Program-made: the position numbers and the translations under genes
The notes under the pieces: model-generated
What the model saw: only the letters and a program-made list of their open reading frames with translations
Database searches by the model: none
What the model was told of the DNA's origin: nothing
In this document: piece after piece, positions 41,432 through 52,100 of the stretch
Position numbering within the stretch: the stretch's first letter is position 1
Layout: every line of letters starts with the position of its first letter
From: Symbiodinium natans
Lineage: Eukaryota > Sar > Dinophyceae > Suessiales > Symbiodiniaceae
NCBI GenBank assembly: GCA_905221605.1
Contig: CAJNDS010000257.1
Span: 62,001-126,000 of the forward strand
Reading direction: 5' to 3'
DNA length: 64,000 nt

Positions 41432-42439
41432 ATGGCTCGCTTCCGCAACTATTCGCGCTCTCGGTCGCCAGTGGTTCGCCGTCATACTAGGGCTCAGGAG
41501 TTTGACAGTCCCCACGGGCATGGTCGCAAGGAGCATTCCCTTGACCTTCCCCACAGCTTCCAGTCGGACAGCAAGTTCCTCGACCGCAACTCCCTCTTCG
41601 GCCGCCAATTCTACCGCAACGTTTGCTCTACACCATGGTCGCAGCAAACTGGTTTGGCAAATCGGCCCGTGGACTCCGTGAGGGTTCACGAGTTGTGCTA
41701 TTTGGGGTGGGAGAACCACAACCTCCGGGCATTGTCCGCAGGGGCTTTCGTGAGTGTCGTGTTCGCAAGGTCAGTCCGCGAAGCCCAAGTTGCAGATTCG
41801 CTTCTTCGTTTGTGTCGTACCGAGCACTTTGACGTCGAAGGTGCAGCGTTCAACCGGTGGTTTCAAAAGTATGGGGAGAAGCCAACCGACAAGGACACCA
41901 AAAACAAAGCCGTTCAGGAGTTGGCCAGTGAAGCTTTGGGCGCACTTCGTCAGTATCAAGTCTCCGCCGCATCAGCGTCAGAGTCCCGTGAACTCGAGGA
42001 ACTTCGTAAGAAGGTGAAGGAGCTTGAAGATGAGAAGGCCACGAACAAGAGGAGGTCTCGTTCCAAGTCCCCCGTGCTCCCAGCGCGCAAGCGGCTACAA
42101 AAAGGAGCCCCTCCTCCCTCGTTGCCTGTTGACGGCGTGAGCTCGTCGCCTTTGCTGACAATCGACTCAAGTGTGAAGCCACTTCGCGACTCCTACCCCT
42201 CCACTGTTACCCCGCAGGGTGTCAGCGCGTGGATTCGAAAGTTGCCCAAGAAGTTGGAGGCTCCCGTCCAGAAGGCCATCAAAGAAGCTGAACAAGTGTT
42301 CAAGGAGCTGTCTGAGTCGCAAGTTGCAAGCCTCCCGGATGTTGCGGCGGGTTGGGGACTGAGTGTGAAACAAGCGGGAACAGCAAAGGAAAAGGAGCTG
42401 GTCCGCATTATTGCGGCAGCATACGCCCTTTCCCGCTGA
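41432..42439 (+). CDS. PLE ORF-b, RS-dipeptide and coiled-coil protein (335 aa)
   Basis: ATG 41432 follows a pyrimidine-rich stretch ending in ag at 41381 (ttgtcctttcag), a possible trans-splice acceptor. Features from the ATG: FRNYSRSRSPVVRR (7-18), an alpha-helical region, a coiled coil RELEELRKKVKELEDEKA (186-203), a basic RRSRSKSPV patch and a C-terminal helical domain (VQKAIKEAEQVFKELSESQ). Such a layout suits an RNA-binding, self-associating ORF1/Gag-like protein (inference). The TGA at 42437-42439 is followed in the same frame by the RT ORF with no further stop. Confidence 0.6.
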   Translation: MARFRNYSRSRSPVVRRHTRAQEFDSPHGHGRKEHSLDLPHSFQSDSKFLDRNSLFGRQFYRNVCSTPWSQQTGLANRPVDSVRVHELCYLGWENHNLRALSAGAFVSVVFARSVREAQVADSLLRLCRTEHFDVEGAAFNRWFQKYGEKPTDKDTKNKAVQELASEALGALRQYQVSAASASESRELEELRKKVKELEDEKATNKRRSRSKSPVLPARKRLQKGAPPPSLPVDGVSSSPLLTIDSSVKPLRDSYPSTVTPQGVSAWIRKLPKKLEAPVQKAIKEAEQVFKELSESQVASLPDVAAGWGLSVKQAGTAKEKELVRIIAAAYALSR

Positions 42440-45154
42440 CCTCCCAGTTCATACAAACAGTTTTCCATTTTAACCGATCTTTGCAAGGTGCTGCAGTGCG
42501 CTTTGCTTTTTCCTAAGCAAGCAGTCAAACGAGCTGCCTTGTACGTGGCTGGATGTGTGTGGCTCACTCTCTTGTTTGGTGCCGAAAGACTTTCATTCAA
42601 AGCGGCTGAGTGGAAGAGAAGGTTGCAACGCCATAATGTCTCACCGCAGACGTATACCTGGAATCATTTCAATCACAGCGCTGTTGTATACGTTCGTGTG
42701 CCTGGAGTGTCAAGTTGTTGCTCGCGGCGCCGTTTTTCCTTTGGTTCGGCTATGTTTTACGTAGGTTCCACGCGGGTCGGGCTCTTCAACAGAGAGTATG
42801 CTCGGATCCGTAAGCACAACCAGTTGTTTCGTTCCTCGTTTGTCCAAGCTGAGCCTGCTGTAAAATGGTGGTTTTCTTGTGAGAACTTCTTCGATTTTGT
42901 GCCGATTGTATTGGCTGCTGGAAGCTCTTATGCGCATGTGTGGACGTTGGAGCACTTGTTTGTGCAAAACTGGCGTCCTCCTCTAAACTACCCTTTCTCC
43001 AATCGCTTGGTCTTCAAAGGGGACCGTGTAACTTACCAGCAGGTTGCTCAAAAACATGCCGGCGCAGCTCATCGGTGTGGCAAGAGGTTATTTTTAAAAT
43101 TGAGACGCCGATCAAAAACGATGCAAAAAATGGTTACCGAATTCGGCCCCAAGGAAGGCGCAAATCGCAATCTGTCCCGCTCAACCGCATGGTCAATGTT
43201 GTTCCTGCTCTCACAGTTGGATGGACAAGGCTGGCAGATGCAGAAGCTGCTTGCAGCGGAAAATACGAGTCATCTTCATCTGTATGCGCTTGACAGACTG
43301 GCAAGTTGCTTGGAGGAACCGTACCGAGGTGTTGCAAAAAAGCGTCTAAAGTCGGTTCTTGAACGCCGTGGACTGGCTGTGCCGAGGGCTGCCAAACCAT
43401 TGACATTGCCGTTGCTCGCCAACAAGTTCTTCAAGAAAAATGTTGAAAAGTGGTTGGTGGGAGTACGCAAGAAGTATGCAGATCAAGCCTTGCCATTTCA
43501 TCTTCCAACGAAGCAGGTGGTGGAAAAACGGCATTGTTCTGTTGGAGAAAAGCTGTTCAATTTCAGACTGTGGTTAAAAAAGTTCGCGCAGTTCCCCTGC
43601 ACGGATTTTTGTCAATGTCAACTTGTGTTGCAAAAGCATCCACAGTTGCAGTGCGTTGAGGGGCATGTCGCGTCGCCGGCGTCGCTGTTGTCAGTGTCAA
43701 GACACTTGAAGCGACTTCTTGCGTCGTCGGCGGGTTGTTGTTTTTTCCCCCGTGTCAAGCGGTATAGGGAAATGTCTGTGCAGGAAGTTCGCGCGTGGGC
43801 AGGGCATCACCATCTTCCCATTGAGCAAGTTGTTGATGAGTGGCTTTGGTTTGTGGAAGGTGAGTTTCCCGAGCATGTCAAGGCAGTGTCCGGCAGGTTC
43901 TCTATCGCTGAAGTCCTACGGGCTGCGCAGGAGATGCGCAACCTTGTAGTGCATTCACGCGACCACGCGTACAACCAGATCATGTTATTCTGTCCAGAGC
44001 TGTACAAATCAGGTATCTTGAACACGTTTGAAGACGCAGATGTGTATGGTGAGCTCGCCGGACACCCTCATGCTATTGCCTCCTCAGCCTTCCAGGCCAT
44101 ACCCGATTCGTTGAAGAAACGGTATGCGTGGGGCATAAAGGAGACCTTTCTGTTGCCAAAGGCTTACTGCTTTCTGAAGCAAAAAAAGTCTTTCAAAAAA
44201 GCTCGGTCGATCATCAATTTCCGCGGGTCGTGTTTGAGCAAGTTGTGCAAGGTCATCGCCTGCGTGTTGAATGAAGTTTGCCAAGTTGCCTTTCCCGAAA
44301 ACTTTGGTAGGCTGAAGTTGCATGAGGTGTGGGCTTCGCTACACGCTTTCTTGGACCGGACGTCCCACTCTGATGCGCAAGAATATGTCACGGTCAACGA
44401 TGACCTGACTGGCTTTTTTAATTCCATTCCGATCTCGCGCTTAAATCGTGCTTGTGAGATTGCCTTGAACCGGTTCTTTGAGAACAAGCAAGCTGGAGGT
44501 AAGTGTCGCAGTGACTTTTGGTTCACGGTTGATGAAACATCGCCATCTTCTTATGGCCGAGTCCTACGTGGAAAGCCGATGAAAAACCGACCATCCACGT
44601 GCCGAAAAGTTTTCCAGGGTGACGTCCTCAAAATTGTTCAGTTGTCCTTTTCCTTTGCGTCGTTTACTGTTTTGGGCCGGACGTTCTCGCAAAAACGAGG
44701 CAGTCCAATTGGCAACCAGTTGTCACCAAGTTTGTGTAACTTGGCTGTCTGCTTGGAAGAGGATTGTTGGGTGCGGGGATTGAGGCAGTGTTGGGCATCT
44801 GACCAGCTTGCATGTTGGTTCCTCCGATACGTCGACAACAGGTATTTGCTTTTTCCGCGGTGCTTCTTGCGGAGACCAGCTTTCTCAGCGCTGGTCGACC
44901 CCACCTTTTATGGTCCACCTGTTGTGTTGGAGGCTTGTGAGATTGAAGAACTGTTGGGTTGCCGTGTGTCTGTGTACGACCGTCGTGTAGATTTCCATGT
45001 TCCCAACGAAGCTTGGAAGTATCGGGTCCCGCAAAGCGCTGGATCTGCAAATGCAAATCTGGCTAGTTTTCGGGCGCGTGTTTTGATCAGATGTGCCCGG
45101 TCAAATTCGTGCCCTTTCCCAGAAATATTTGAGTCTAGGTTTTCTGCGCAATGA
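42440..45154 (+). CDS. PLE ORF-c: GIY-YIG endonuclease plus reverse transcriptase
   Basis: The frame is open from the codon after TGA 42437-42439; the first ATG is 42752, but the nuclease begins before it. Residues counted from 42488: 65-112 GIY-YIG-like (AVVYVRVPG, then MFYVGSTRVGLFNREY and RKHNQ), with LEHLFVQNWRPPLNYP at 154-169 supplying the acidic helix and the W-P-LN words usual downstream. RT: KKARSIINFRG (571-580), VTVNDDLTGFFNSIP (634-648, D638/D639, motif A), QKRGSPIGNQLSPSLCN (735-751, motif B) and FLRYVDNRYLLFP (778-790, motif C). Motif C is YVDN, so the second Asp of the usual xxDD pair is Asn. The 380-450 region is Cys/His-bearing (CTDFCQCQ, WAGHHHLP). Ends at TGA 45152-45154. 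Known: GIY-YIG nicks target DNA and the RT copies element RNA at the nick. Confidence 0.75.
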   Translation, partial: PPSSYKQFSILTDLCKVLQCALLFPKQAVKRAALYVAGCVWLTLLFGAERLSFKAAEWKRRLQRHNVSPQTYTWNHFNHSAVVYVRVPGVSSCCSRRRFSFGSAMFYVGSTRVGLFNREYARIRKHNQLFRSSFVQAEPAVKWWFSCENFFDFVPIVLAAGSSYAHVWTLEHLFVQNWRPPLNYPFSNRLVFKGDRVTYQQVAQKHAGAAHRCGKRLFLKLRRRSKTMQKMVTEFGPKEGANRNLSRSTAWSMLFLLSQLDGQGWQMQKLLAAENTSHLHLYALDRLASCLEEPYRGVAKKRLKSVLERRGLAVPRAAKPLTLPLLANKFFKKNVEKWLVGVRKKYADQALPFHLPTKQVVEKRHCSVGEKLFNFRLWLKKFAQFPCTDFCQCQLVLQKHPQLQCVEGHVASPASLLSVSRHLKRLLASSAGCCFFPRVKRYREMSVQEVRAWAGHHHLPIEQVVDEWLWFVEGEFPEHVKAVSGRFSIAEVLRAAQEMRNLVVHSRDHAYNQIMLFCPELYKSGILNTFEDADVYGELAGHPHAIASSAFQAIPDSLKKRYAWGIKETFLLPKAYCFLKQKKSFKKARSIINFRGSCLSKLCKVIACVLNEVCQVAFPENFGRLKLHEVWASLHAFLDRTSHSDAQEYVTVNDDLTGFFNSIPISRLNRACEIALNRFFENKQAGGKCRSDFWFTVDETSPSSYGRVLRGKPMKNRPSTCRKVFQGDVLKIVQLSFSFASFTVLGRTFSQKRGSPIGNQLSPSLCNLAVCLEEDCWVRGLRQCWASDQLACWFLRYVDNRYLLFPRCFLRRPAFSALVDPTFYGPPVVLEACEIEELLGCRVSVYDRRVDFHVPNEAWKYRVPQSAGSANANLASFRARVLIRCARSNSCPFPEIFESRFSAQ

Positions 45155-45363
45155 GTTGTGCCAAGCGCTTCCAGCAAAAGCCAAACGATTCCGCAACGTT
45201 CTCTAAACAGTTTGCAGCAGGCTTCATTCTCGACTGTCTTGTTAGAGGTGCTCTCACTCAATCGGCATGGATGCTCCAGATGGCTGTTCAAAAAAGGCTC
45301 GGCTCCGCAGCTGCAGGGAGGATGTCCGTGAGATTTGCCACACCGGTCCATGGAACGGGCCGG

Positions 45364-45663
45364 GTGTGTGTGTGCACAAAACCCTGTTGGACCAAGGGTC
45401 GGAGCAAATCACATCAGTCGTTTTGAATTCATTTAAGATGTACGCAGGGGGCCGCTCCACCCACTGTTAGGGGGCGGCCAACGAAGAGCCTAACAGTGTG
45501 GTGCTGAAAACGTACCTGCAAATTCGAGCGTGCTTGGGCTTGGCAGAGCAGCTGGCAGCTCATAAACTGGGAGTGTGCTTGGGCTTAGCATAGCAGCTGG
45601 CAGCTCCACCATGGACGATATTTCTGCCTTCCCCTACATGTGTAGGGAGATCCCGAAGTGTGT
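45364..45663 (+). repeat. Pseudo-LTR, right copy
   Basis: Identical to 39201-39500. Runs straight into a long TG microsatellite at its 3' end. Confidence 0.95.
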
Positions 45664-45832
45664 GTGTGTGTGTGTGTCTGTGTGTCTGTGTGTTTGTGTT
45701 CGTTTGTGCTTGTTCTTGTTCTTGTGCTTGTGCTTGCGCTTGCGCTTGTGTTTGTGTCTGTGTCTGTGTCCGTGTCTGTGCTTGTGTTTGTGTTTGTTTG
45801 TGCGTGGGTGTGTGTGTGTGTGTGTGTTTTTT

Positions 45833-45868
<36 letters not shown>
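45658..45868. repeat. Long TG-rich microsatellite
   Basis: TG dinucleotides with TC, CT and TTTG variants and an internal run of nine or ten T at about 45829-45838. Overlapping ORFs rich in Val/Cys or Thr/His here are artefacts of the repeat. Confidence 0.95.
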
Positions 45869-45872
<4 letters not shown>

Positions 45873-48314
45873 TCTCTCCTCCCCCGTGTGCCCGCCTTTG
45901 AGGGCATTGCCCACGCGCCGCAGCCTGACAACTTCCGTGTCACGCTACGCAATGTTCTCCTCAAGTTGAGCCGCTCTGTTCATGAGCTCATTGAGCTCCC
46001 TAGCTTCCTTCGATCCGAATCATCTGCCTAAACCGGCCAGATCAGCGGTGGCAGCCTGCGGCGTGCCGACCGACACACCAGCCGCTGGGTACCGTGGCCA
46101 CCCCGGCAGAGTGGTACCGGATGGTATGGCAAGCTCTGCTCCACGGACTGTGCACTCTGCGCCTCAGCGCTTGCAGGACTCGCAGGTGGTGGCTCCGCCA
46201 GACCAGCGGTACTGGACCCGCCTCCTCTGCTCTGCCTGTCAATGCCCCATCATCTACATTCTCGGCTTGCCGAGCTTGGTCAGCTGGAAGTTCTCGTGTC
46301 GGTTGCTGCTCTGTCGCCTGCGCTGCAGGCCTTATCCCCAAGTTTCAGCTTGCTTCTGTGCAACACAACAGCAATTCCCACCAGTCGGTCATTCACCCTG
46401 GCGTTGTTGTAGCTTGATTCGGTGCATCATGCCCAGCTGAAACCTTCAGGTGAGTCGCAAAGGATGTGCCTTTTGTTCCGTTCCCTGCAAGGTCTCTATT
46501 GCTGACGGCATGCCTGTCGGGGCTGTGGTTGTGGCGTTCTATTTTGAACTTTCGCCTGCCGTCTTTCCTTGGCGGAGGGTGATGCCTTGCTCCGTTTCCA
46601 GTGCGTGCACATCGTCCACTTCAGCGAGCGCCTCGTCTGCACGAGGGACGTTGCCCCGAGCGCAAGTGTCAACTTGGGGGCCACTTCTGCTGCCTTGCTC
46701 GTTTTGTGTATTCTCTCGTGCCAGCGCAATATAGAAAGGAGCATCGCCTGACGCTGCACTTTTTTTGGTTGTTGGTTTCTTTCTTGCTCTCGGAGGGTTG
46801 GGTTTCGTGCTCTTCTGAAGCTGCTTCTGAAGCTGTTAAATTTGTTGGGTTGGTGGTAGGTGGGGGTCCGTGGGGTGGAGGCTGTACTTGACAGGTCTAT
46901 CTGAGCAACTTGCGGAGGCACTCCTTGGAAGGGTTTGTGATATTTGTCCTATGTTCGTGAAGCTGGCACCCGTAGGGCTCAGCCGCCTTTCAGAACACAA
47001 AGTGTGTGTGTGTGTGCGCCACCTAGAATCAGTATTTCAAAGTTCATCAGGATAAAGATGCTATCATATTCTGGCCCTTGAAAGATGACGCGGGAATCGA
47101 AACTGGGGTGTTTTTTTTCGGCTTAGAATCGGACTTTCTTGTTCCCCAAGGGGTTGCAGAACCTGGTCCTTGGCGACCCTGCATGGTTTCTCTGTGACTT
47201 CAGGCGGCCTCAATCCGTGCAGCGACTTGTCGCCGACTGCTTCGGACATGGCCAGGATGCAACTCATGTCATTTTCCATCATTCTCCCCCTAGCCGGGAA
47301 TGGCTGTGTCTGGAGGAGGCCCCGTGGACGATTTCCGTTGTGTAGTGGGCGGCCTCAGCGGCTTCGATTGTTTGGAGGCTTTGGTGAAAGCTAAGGCTGG
47401 GTCCTTCTCACATGCCTACAAACGGGAATCCAAAATGTTAACATGCCTGTTAACATGCCCATCGGCCAGTCATGTCAGTGGCAAATAGCGGCCCACACCT
47501 GCCAGCCCCCTTTGCCGCAGGTCGCTGTTCGGAAGCTCACGCTTTTCGACCTCAACCCAATGCAACTGCTCTATGGCGAACTGATGCTGGAACTTGTGGG
47601 CTTGGCACCTTCTCGCGATGCCTTCCTCGCGCCCCTCGCCGGTACTACCCCAAAGCCGATGCAACAGCGAGATCCCATCACATTTTGCATAGGCTAATGT
47701 ACTTGGCTCACGGTCTCACGACAGGCAGCTAAGCAAAGAAGGCAATACTCCGACGCATTTTTTGGGTGAGTTGATGTGAGTTGTATCGGGGCTGTGGAGC
47801 GGCGAGTATACAACTGTGCAATCAACAGCGCTATATTTGTTGCATACTTGTCCCATACTTGTTCCGTGCTTGTTCCGTGCTTGTTCCATACTTGTTCCAC
47901 TGCTTAAATTTCTCCTTGGTATGCTGGCTCCCCTGCTCGCCGTTCTTTCCCCCCCTGGTGACACCATGAGGCACCTTCCTGTTTTACGGGTTTTGTGCCG
48001 AGAGGGTGGTCCTTGGGGTTGCCTTGGCAGCCTCCACCCGGTGCTCTGCCGTCGAGTATCGTCCTCCTTGTCAACCGCCTTCTACAAGTCCTTGCAATGC
48101 AGAATGCTTCTGCCTTTGATTTACTTAGACTCTTTTTTCTCACGCAGCTCCTGGAAATAGCTCCAGGAGTCAGCATTGAGCGGCAGAGAAAGGCATGGCC
48201 CTATGAGTGATGTCATATGCCATCAGCTCCCGGGGTGTGCGGCTGTCAGCAAGACATAGCAAGACATAGCAACACCAGGCATTCAAGTCAACACAAGCAT
48301 CAAAGGAAGCTTCC
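45869..48314. other. No confident gene; 12-bp tandem repeat
   Basis: A pyrimidine tract ending in ag at about 45900, followed by an open stretch (QPDNFRVTLRNVLLKLSRS) to 46029, could be an exon, weakly supported. Five copies of catacttgttcc-like units lie at 47843-47900. Nothing else recognised. Confidence 0.4.
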
Positions 48315-49112
48315 GGAGCCTATAAAAAGCGTGCCCCTATCACATAAGATCGGGTCCCTTGGGTAAGGAGAGTATGTAAGTTTAGGTGTTTTTCAAGGAG
48401 AGGCTATGTAAGATCAGGTCGTGTGGGTAAGGAGAGTACGTAACCTTTGGTGTTTTTCAGGGAGAGGCTAAGAGCAGGCTGCCTGACTTCTAAGTTCTGG
48501 TGTTTTTGGCAGATGTTGCATGGGTCTCCTGCACAGGTTTGTGCGGGCTTCAACACGGGCCTCCTCCGGGGACCCTTGGCAACTTGCGGGCTGCTTACGT
48601 GCCACTTACGTGCCACTTACCACTTACGCGCCACTTACGGCCACTTACGTGCCGCTTACATGCCACTTACATGCCGCTTACGTGCCGCTCAGGCCCCTTG
48701 CGAACTTACGGGCCCCTCATGGGCCTTCGCGCCACTTACAAGCCTATATAGAGCCATTCGCGAGCCACTTACGGGCCTCTGGCTGCTTCGAGCCTTCTGC
48801 GGGCCTGGTCTTGGAGTTCGAGCGACGAGAGCTTGCGTGACGAATGCTGCGCCCGTTCGACTGACAAAAAAACGGGGCCCTGACTAACCCTGGATCGGGT
48901 TGAATTCTCACGAGAGCTTACTCAAAGACAGGGTCGACACAAAAACATGCTTACACAGGATAGCCGAGCCTCAGCCCTTTTTGACCTTACAAGCTTCTCA
49001 TTTGCTCTTCCCCGAGACATCCCCTCACATGTGCCTCACATGCCACTCACCAGCCACTCACCGACCCAACCGCAACCTCTTATATGATAGGGGCACGCTT
49101 TTTATAGGCTCC
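48315..49112. mobile_element. 798-bp element with 35-bp terminal inverted repeats
   Basis: ggagcctataaaaagcgtgc starts at 48315, and its reverse complement ends at 49112. 34 of 35 positions match (48315-48349 versus 49078-49112). The interior holds a ~65-bp duplication (gggtaaggagagta units at about 48361 and 48426) and a minisatellite of gccacttacgtg units (48591-48690). No transposase ORF and no clear target duplication, so it is a non-autonomous MITE-like candidate or an inverted duplication. Confidence 0.6.
48591..48690. repeat. ~11-12 bp minisatellite (gccacttacgtg)
   Basis: About eight units within the inverted-repeat element. Related gccactcac units recur near 49042-49061 toward the other end. 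Confidence 0.85.
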
Positions 49113-52100
49113 TTACTGCACCCTTGAAAGCAGGATGGTTGTCCATATCTCGCAGAGCAAGCCCACTGAATACGTCAGGACATATGATATTACCACCTCT
49201 GATCTCAGGTCGCTTTTCGGGCGCTCGGAGCACAAGTTTGGGCGAGTGCTGGGAGTCCCTTTGCTGCCTATGCCAGTTGAGCCGGTTGGGCCGGTTGGGC
49301 CGGTTGAGCACCATCATGTGTCAAGGTTTCGAACATGATGGACTTTCTTGACCTGCCCGTGGACAGCTCACTCTTGTGCTCGATCTGGGCTTACCTTGAT
49401 GTTGCATCGCAGTCCCTACGCAAGTCGAGCCGTGCTGTGTTGCCCGTTCTTAGACACGCAGAACTTCGTAAGATCAGTCTGTTGAGTTGGAGCCGAAAGC
49501 CATCGAAAGCCCCATGCCGAGGATGCAGCTGCCGGAGAGATTGCGAGGCCTGAAGTGAGCAAGGGAATCGTCAGGTTAGTTTTTGTGTCATTTTCGGTGT
49601 CCATTTTCGGTGTCAAGCGCAAGGCTCCGTGGGAAGAGACAGGGGCTGCAAAGTGTGCAGAGTGCTGCCTCTGGGAGGACTCTATGCCACGGTGGTTGGG
49701 TGCATCTCCGAGCCAAGTGGCTGGCCCGTGGCTTGGCCATCCTTTGGGCCCCTCGGACTCGGAAGGGAGACGGAATCAGGATCGAAGAACTCGAAGAGGA
49801 GGGAGTCGGAAGGAACTGACAGAGCATGCTCCTCTTTTAACGAAAAAGGGTTTGAGTATCGGAGAGCAGCACGGACATGTTTTACGAATGTTTTCGAGAG
49901 ATCACATCAAGTGAGAGGGCGCAGCGTGAAATCTTGAGCTTGCTGTGAGGGATGTCTGAAGGGCTTTTCTTGAGACCAGTAAAGGGTCAAATGGTTTGGG
50001 GATGTTTGAGGGCTGTAACAGTTCAGGCAGCGCGAGCTGATTCCCAAGAGGCGAATGGCTCCAGTGTCCCTCACGAAATCTGAAAGGCGTGCTCTGCTTC
50101 CTGCCATGCTGGGCTGTTTGCACTTGCTGATTGCACATGCCTTGGTTTCTTTGGCTTTACGCGATCAGGTGAGCACACGATTCCATGCTTCGTGCTGAAT
50201 CAGTTTTTTCATGCAGGCAACATTGCGCATCCCTTCACATCATTGCAAGTTAGGGATGTGCAGAGTTCAACATCGAGAGGCTTGTTTCGGCCAATCGTGC
50301 CAGGCGACTTGGTGGTCAGAAGAACGAGGCTTTCCACATCAACGAGGAAGGCTGGCTCAAGGATGAGAGCAGCAGCCTGGCAGCAAATCTGCACACAAAT
50401 ACACGCATTTGCACACATGAATTGGCACACCAGCCCTGTAGTTCATTCTGAAATGTCGCAAGCCGCGGGCAAGGTTACCGTCGAGTCCGTGCCTTGTTGA
50501 TGGACCTCCGAGCTTCGGGATCAGTGTCCTTCGAGTTGATGAACCTCAAGGACGTGAGTCCTGCGGATGGGCAGTCAGCCCAGCACCCAGCATTTTTATA
50601 GGGTCAGAGAATCGTCGTGAGGCAGTTGCTGCGACATGGCAGTACAGCTCGACGATCCTGAATCTTGGGGTTGTGATCTGCTTAGGTGCTCTTCATCTCC
50701 AACATCGATGGCTCGCCGTCGCTTTCGCCGCATTTCGCGCTGGGAGAGTTGGTGCAAGTCGCACGTTCAGGAGGCTGCATTGCAGTAGGCAGTCAGCAAG
50801 CTGCTTCTCTCTATGACTCCATGTGGGCGTTTGATGTATGTGCAGCTGATGCTTTTCTCTATGTGGGAGGTTTATTCGTACGCGCGGGTGTGTAGTCACA
50901 AGTGACCATCAAAAAGCGATCTACGGAATCGAGAGTCTGTCCTCCCGTGCAAGATGTTACAGAGTGGATGAGCCAAGTCAGCCACATGCAAAGGCAATTC
51001 CTGGCCGATTCAGCCCTGGACACCGTGCGCGAGGCGGTCTCTTCGTTTTTGTTCATCGGCAAGAAAGTGTTTGTCAACTTTTCAAGAGTGTCTTGAATTT
51101 GTTTGACTTGCAGCAGGGAAACCGCTGGAGTGAGATGGAGAAGAAAAATGAGATGGTAACATGAATAGTAAGCGAGGGGTAAAGGCTCCTGCGAGATACT
51201 TCTGAAGCGCTTGGTGTGGTTTTGGTATCTTTTGGAGATTGAACGCGCTCCTGGAGCCTTGGAGCGCCCTTCCGTGTCGCGATGCTCCCCTCGTTGTAAG
51301 GGGCCTTGCGCTGGCATAGTTTTTTGTGTCGCTTCGAGTCTAGACGTCAGCAACAAGCTCGGACATTCGGCATTTTCCGAAATAGGCACTAAGAAGGACA
51401 AAGCCTGTGGCTTTCAATAGAACCTGCAAAACGGATAACAATACAAGAAGGCACGGGAAATGCAAGCCAAGAAGAACAAGCATGGGCTTCGACAGGGCCT
51501 CATCAAGGGAAGTGGTGGGACGCTGCTGCTATCTACCCGGCGGGCTGAATGGCTGACGGAGGACTGATTTTGGGGGCTGGCTTACTCCAGGCCCTCAGGG
51601 TGTGGCGAGGGTTGAGGTAGGGTATAGGGCCCCCCATGTTACTAATGACCCCATGTTACAGATCTCTTTGGCCATGTTCTGAATCGGGGTGGCAGGCTAT
51701 CAATACAGACTGGAGGAAGAATGAGTTTGGCTGCAGTAAACAAGTTTCACATATTGTTTGGTCCGAACATTGTCCGAAGGCACCTTTAAGACTGGCTGAA
51801 CTCATCTGAATGATGCCAGTGCGATTCCCGGTCAGCACAAGCATGAAAAAGTCGTGGTCGGCTTTCTGCCCTATCTGCCTATATCGTTGTCTCAGTGATG
51901 TGTTGTCTGTTTGTGAAAACACCAACGCCGCCATAGTTCTGATACACTCTCTGGACCTTTTGGCGTGCCGGCAGCCAAGCATCCCAACCTGTAACGCTCC
52001 AATCTTAGAGGTTGTTGCTTCGCCAATGTTGTTTGAATGCTGTTCGCAGGACAGTCGCATTGAAGAAGGTGAAACGAAGCAGCAAGGCCGGTTGACAGGT

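Larger units (their letters stand above)
39201..45663 (+). mobile_element. Penelope-like element with N-terminal GIY-YIG and 300-bp terminal direct repeats
   Basis: Identical 300-bp direct repeats (39201-39500 and 45364-45663) enclose three same-strand ORFs. The last encodes a GIY-YIG-like endonuclease followed by an RT with no LTR-type integrase. Known: Penelope-like elements combine RT with GIY-YIG and are often flanked by pseudo-LTRs; a subset have the nuclease at the N-terminus. The outer edges on both sides are (GT)n. Identical termini and open frames suggest a recent, possibly active copy. Confidence 0.8.

Noticed and set aside
45560..46031. Several long ORFs rich in Val/Cys or Thr/His
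   Set aside because: Produced by the TG microsatellite in every frame.
50340..50360. Relict spliced-leader sequence (ggctcaag)
   Set aside because: Only the last eight or so bases match; the rest of the leader is absent, so chance is likely.
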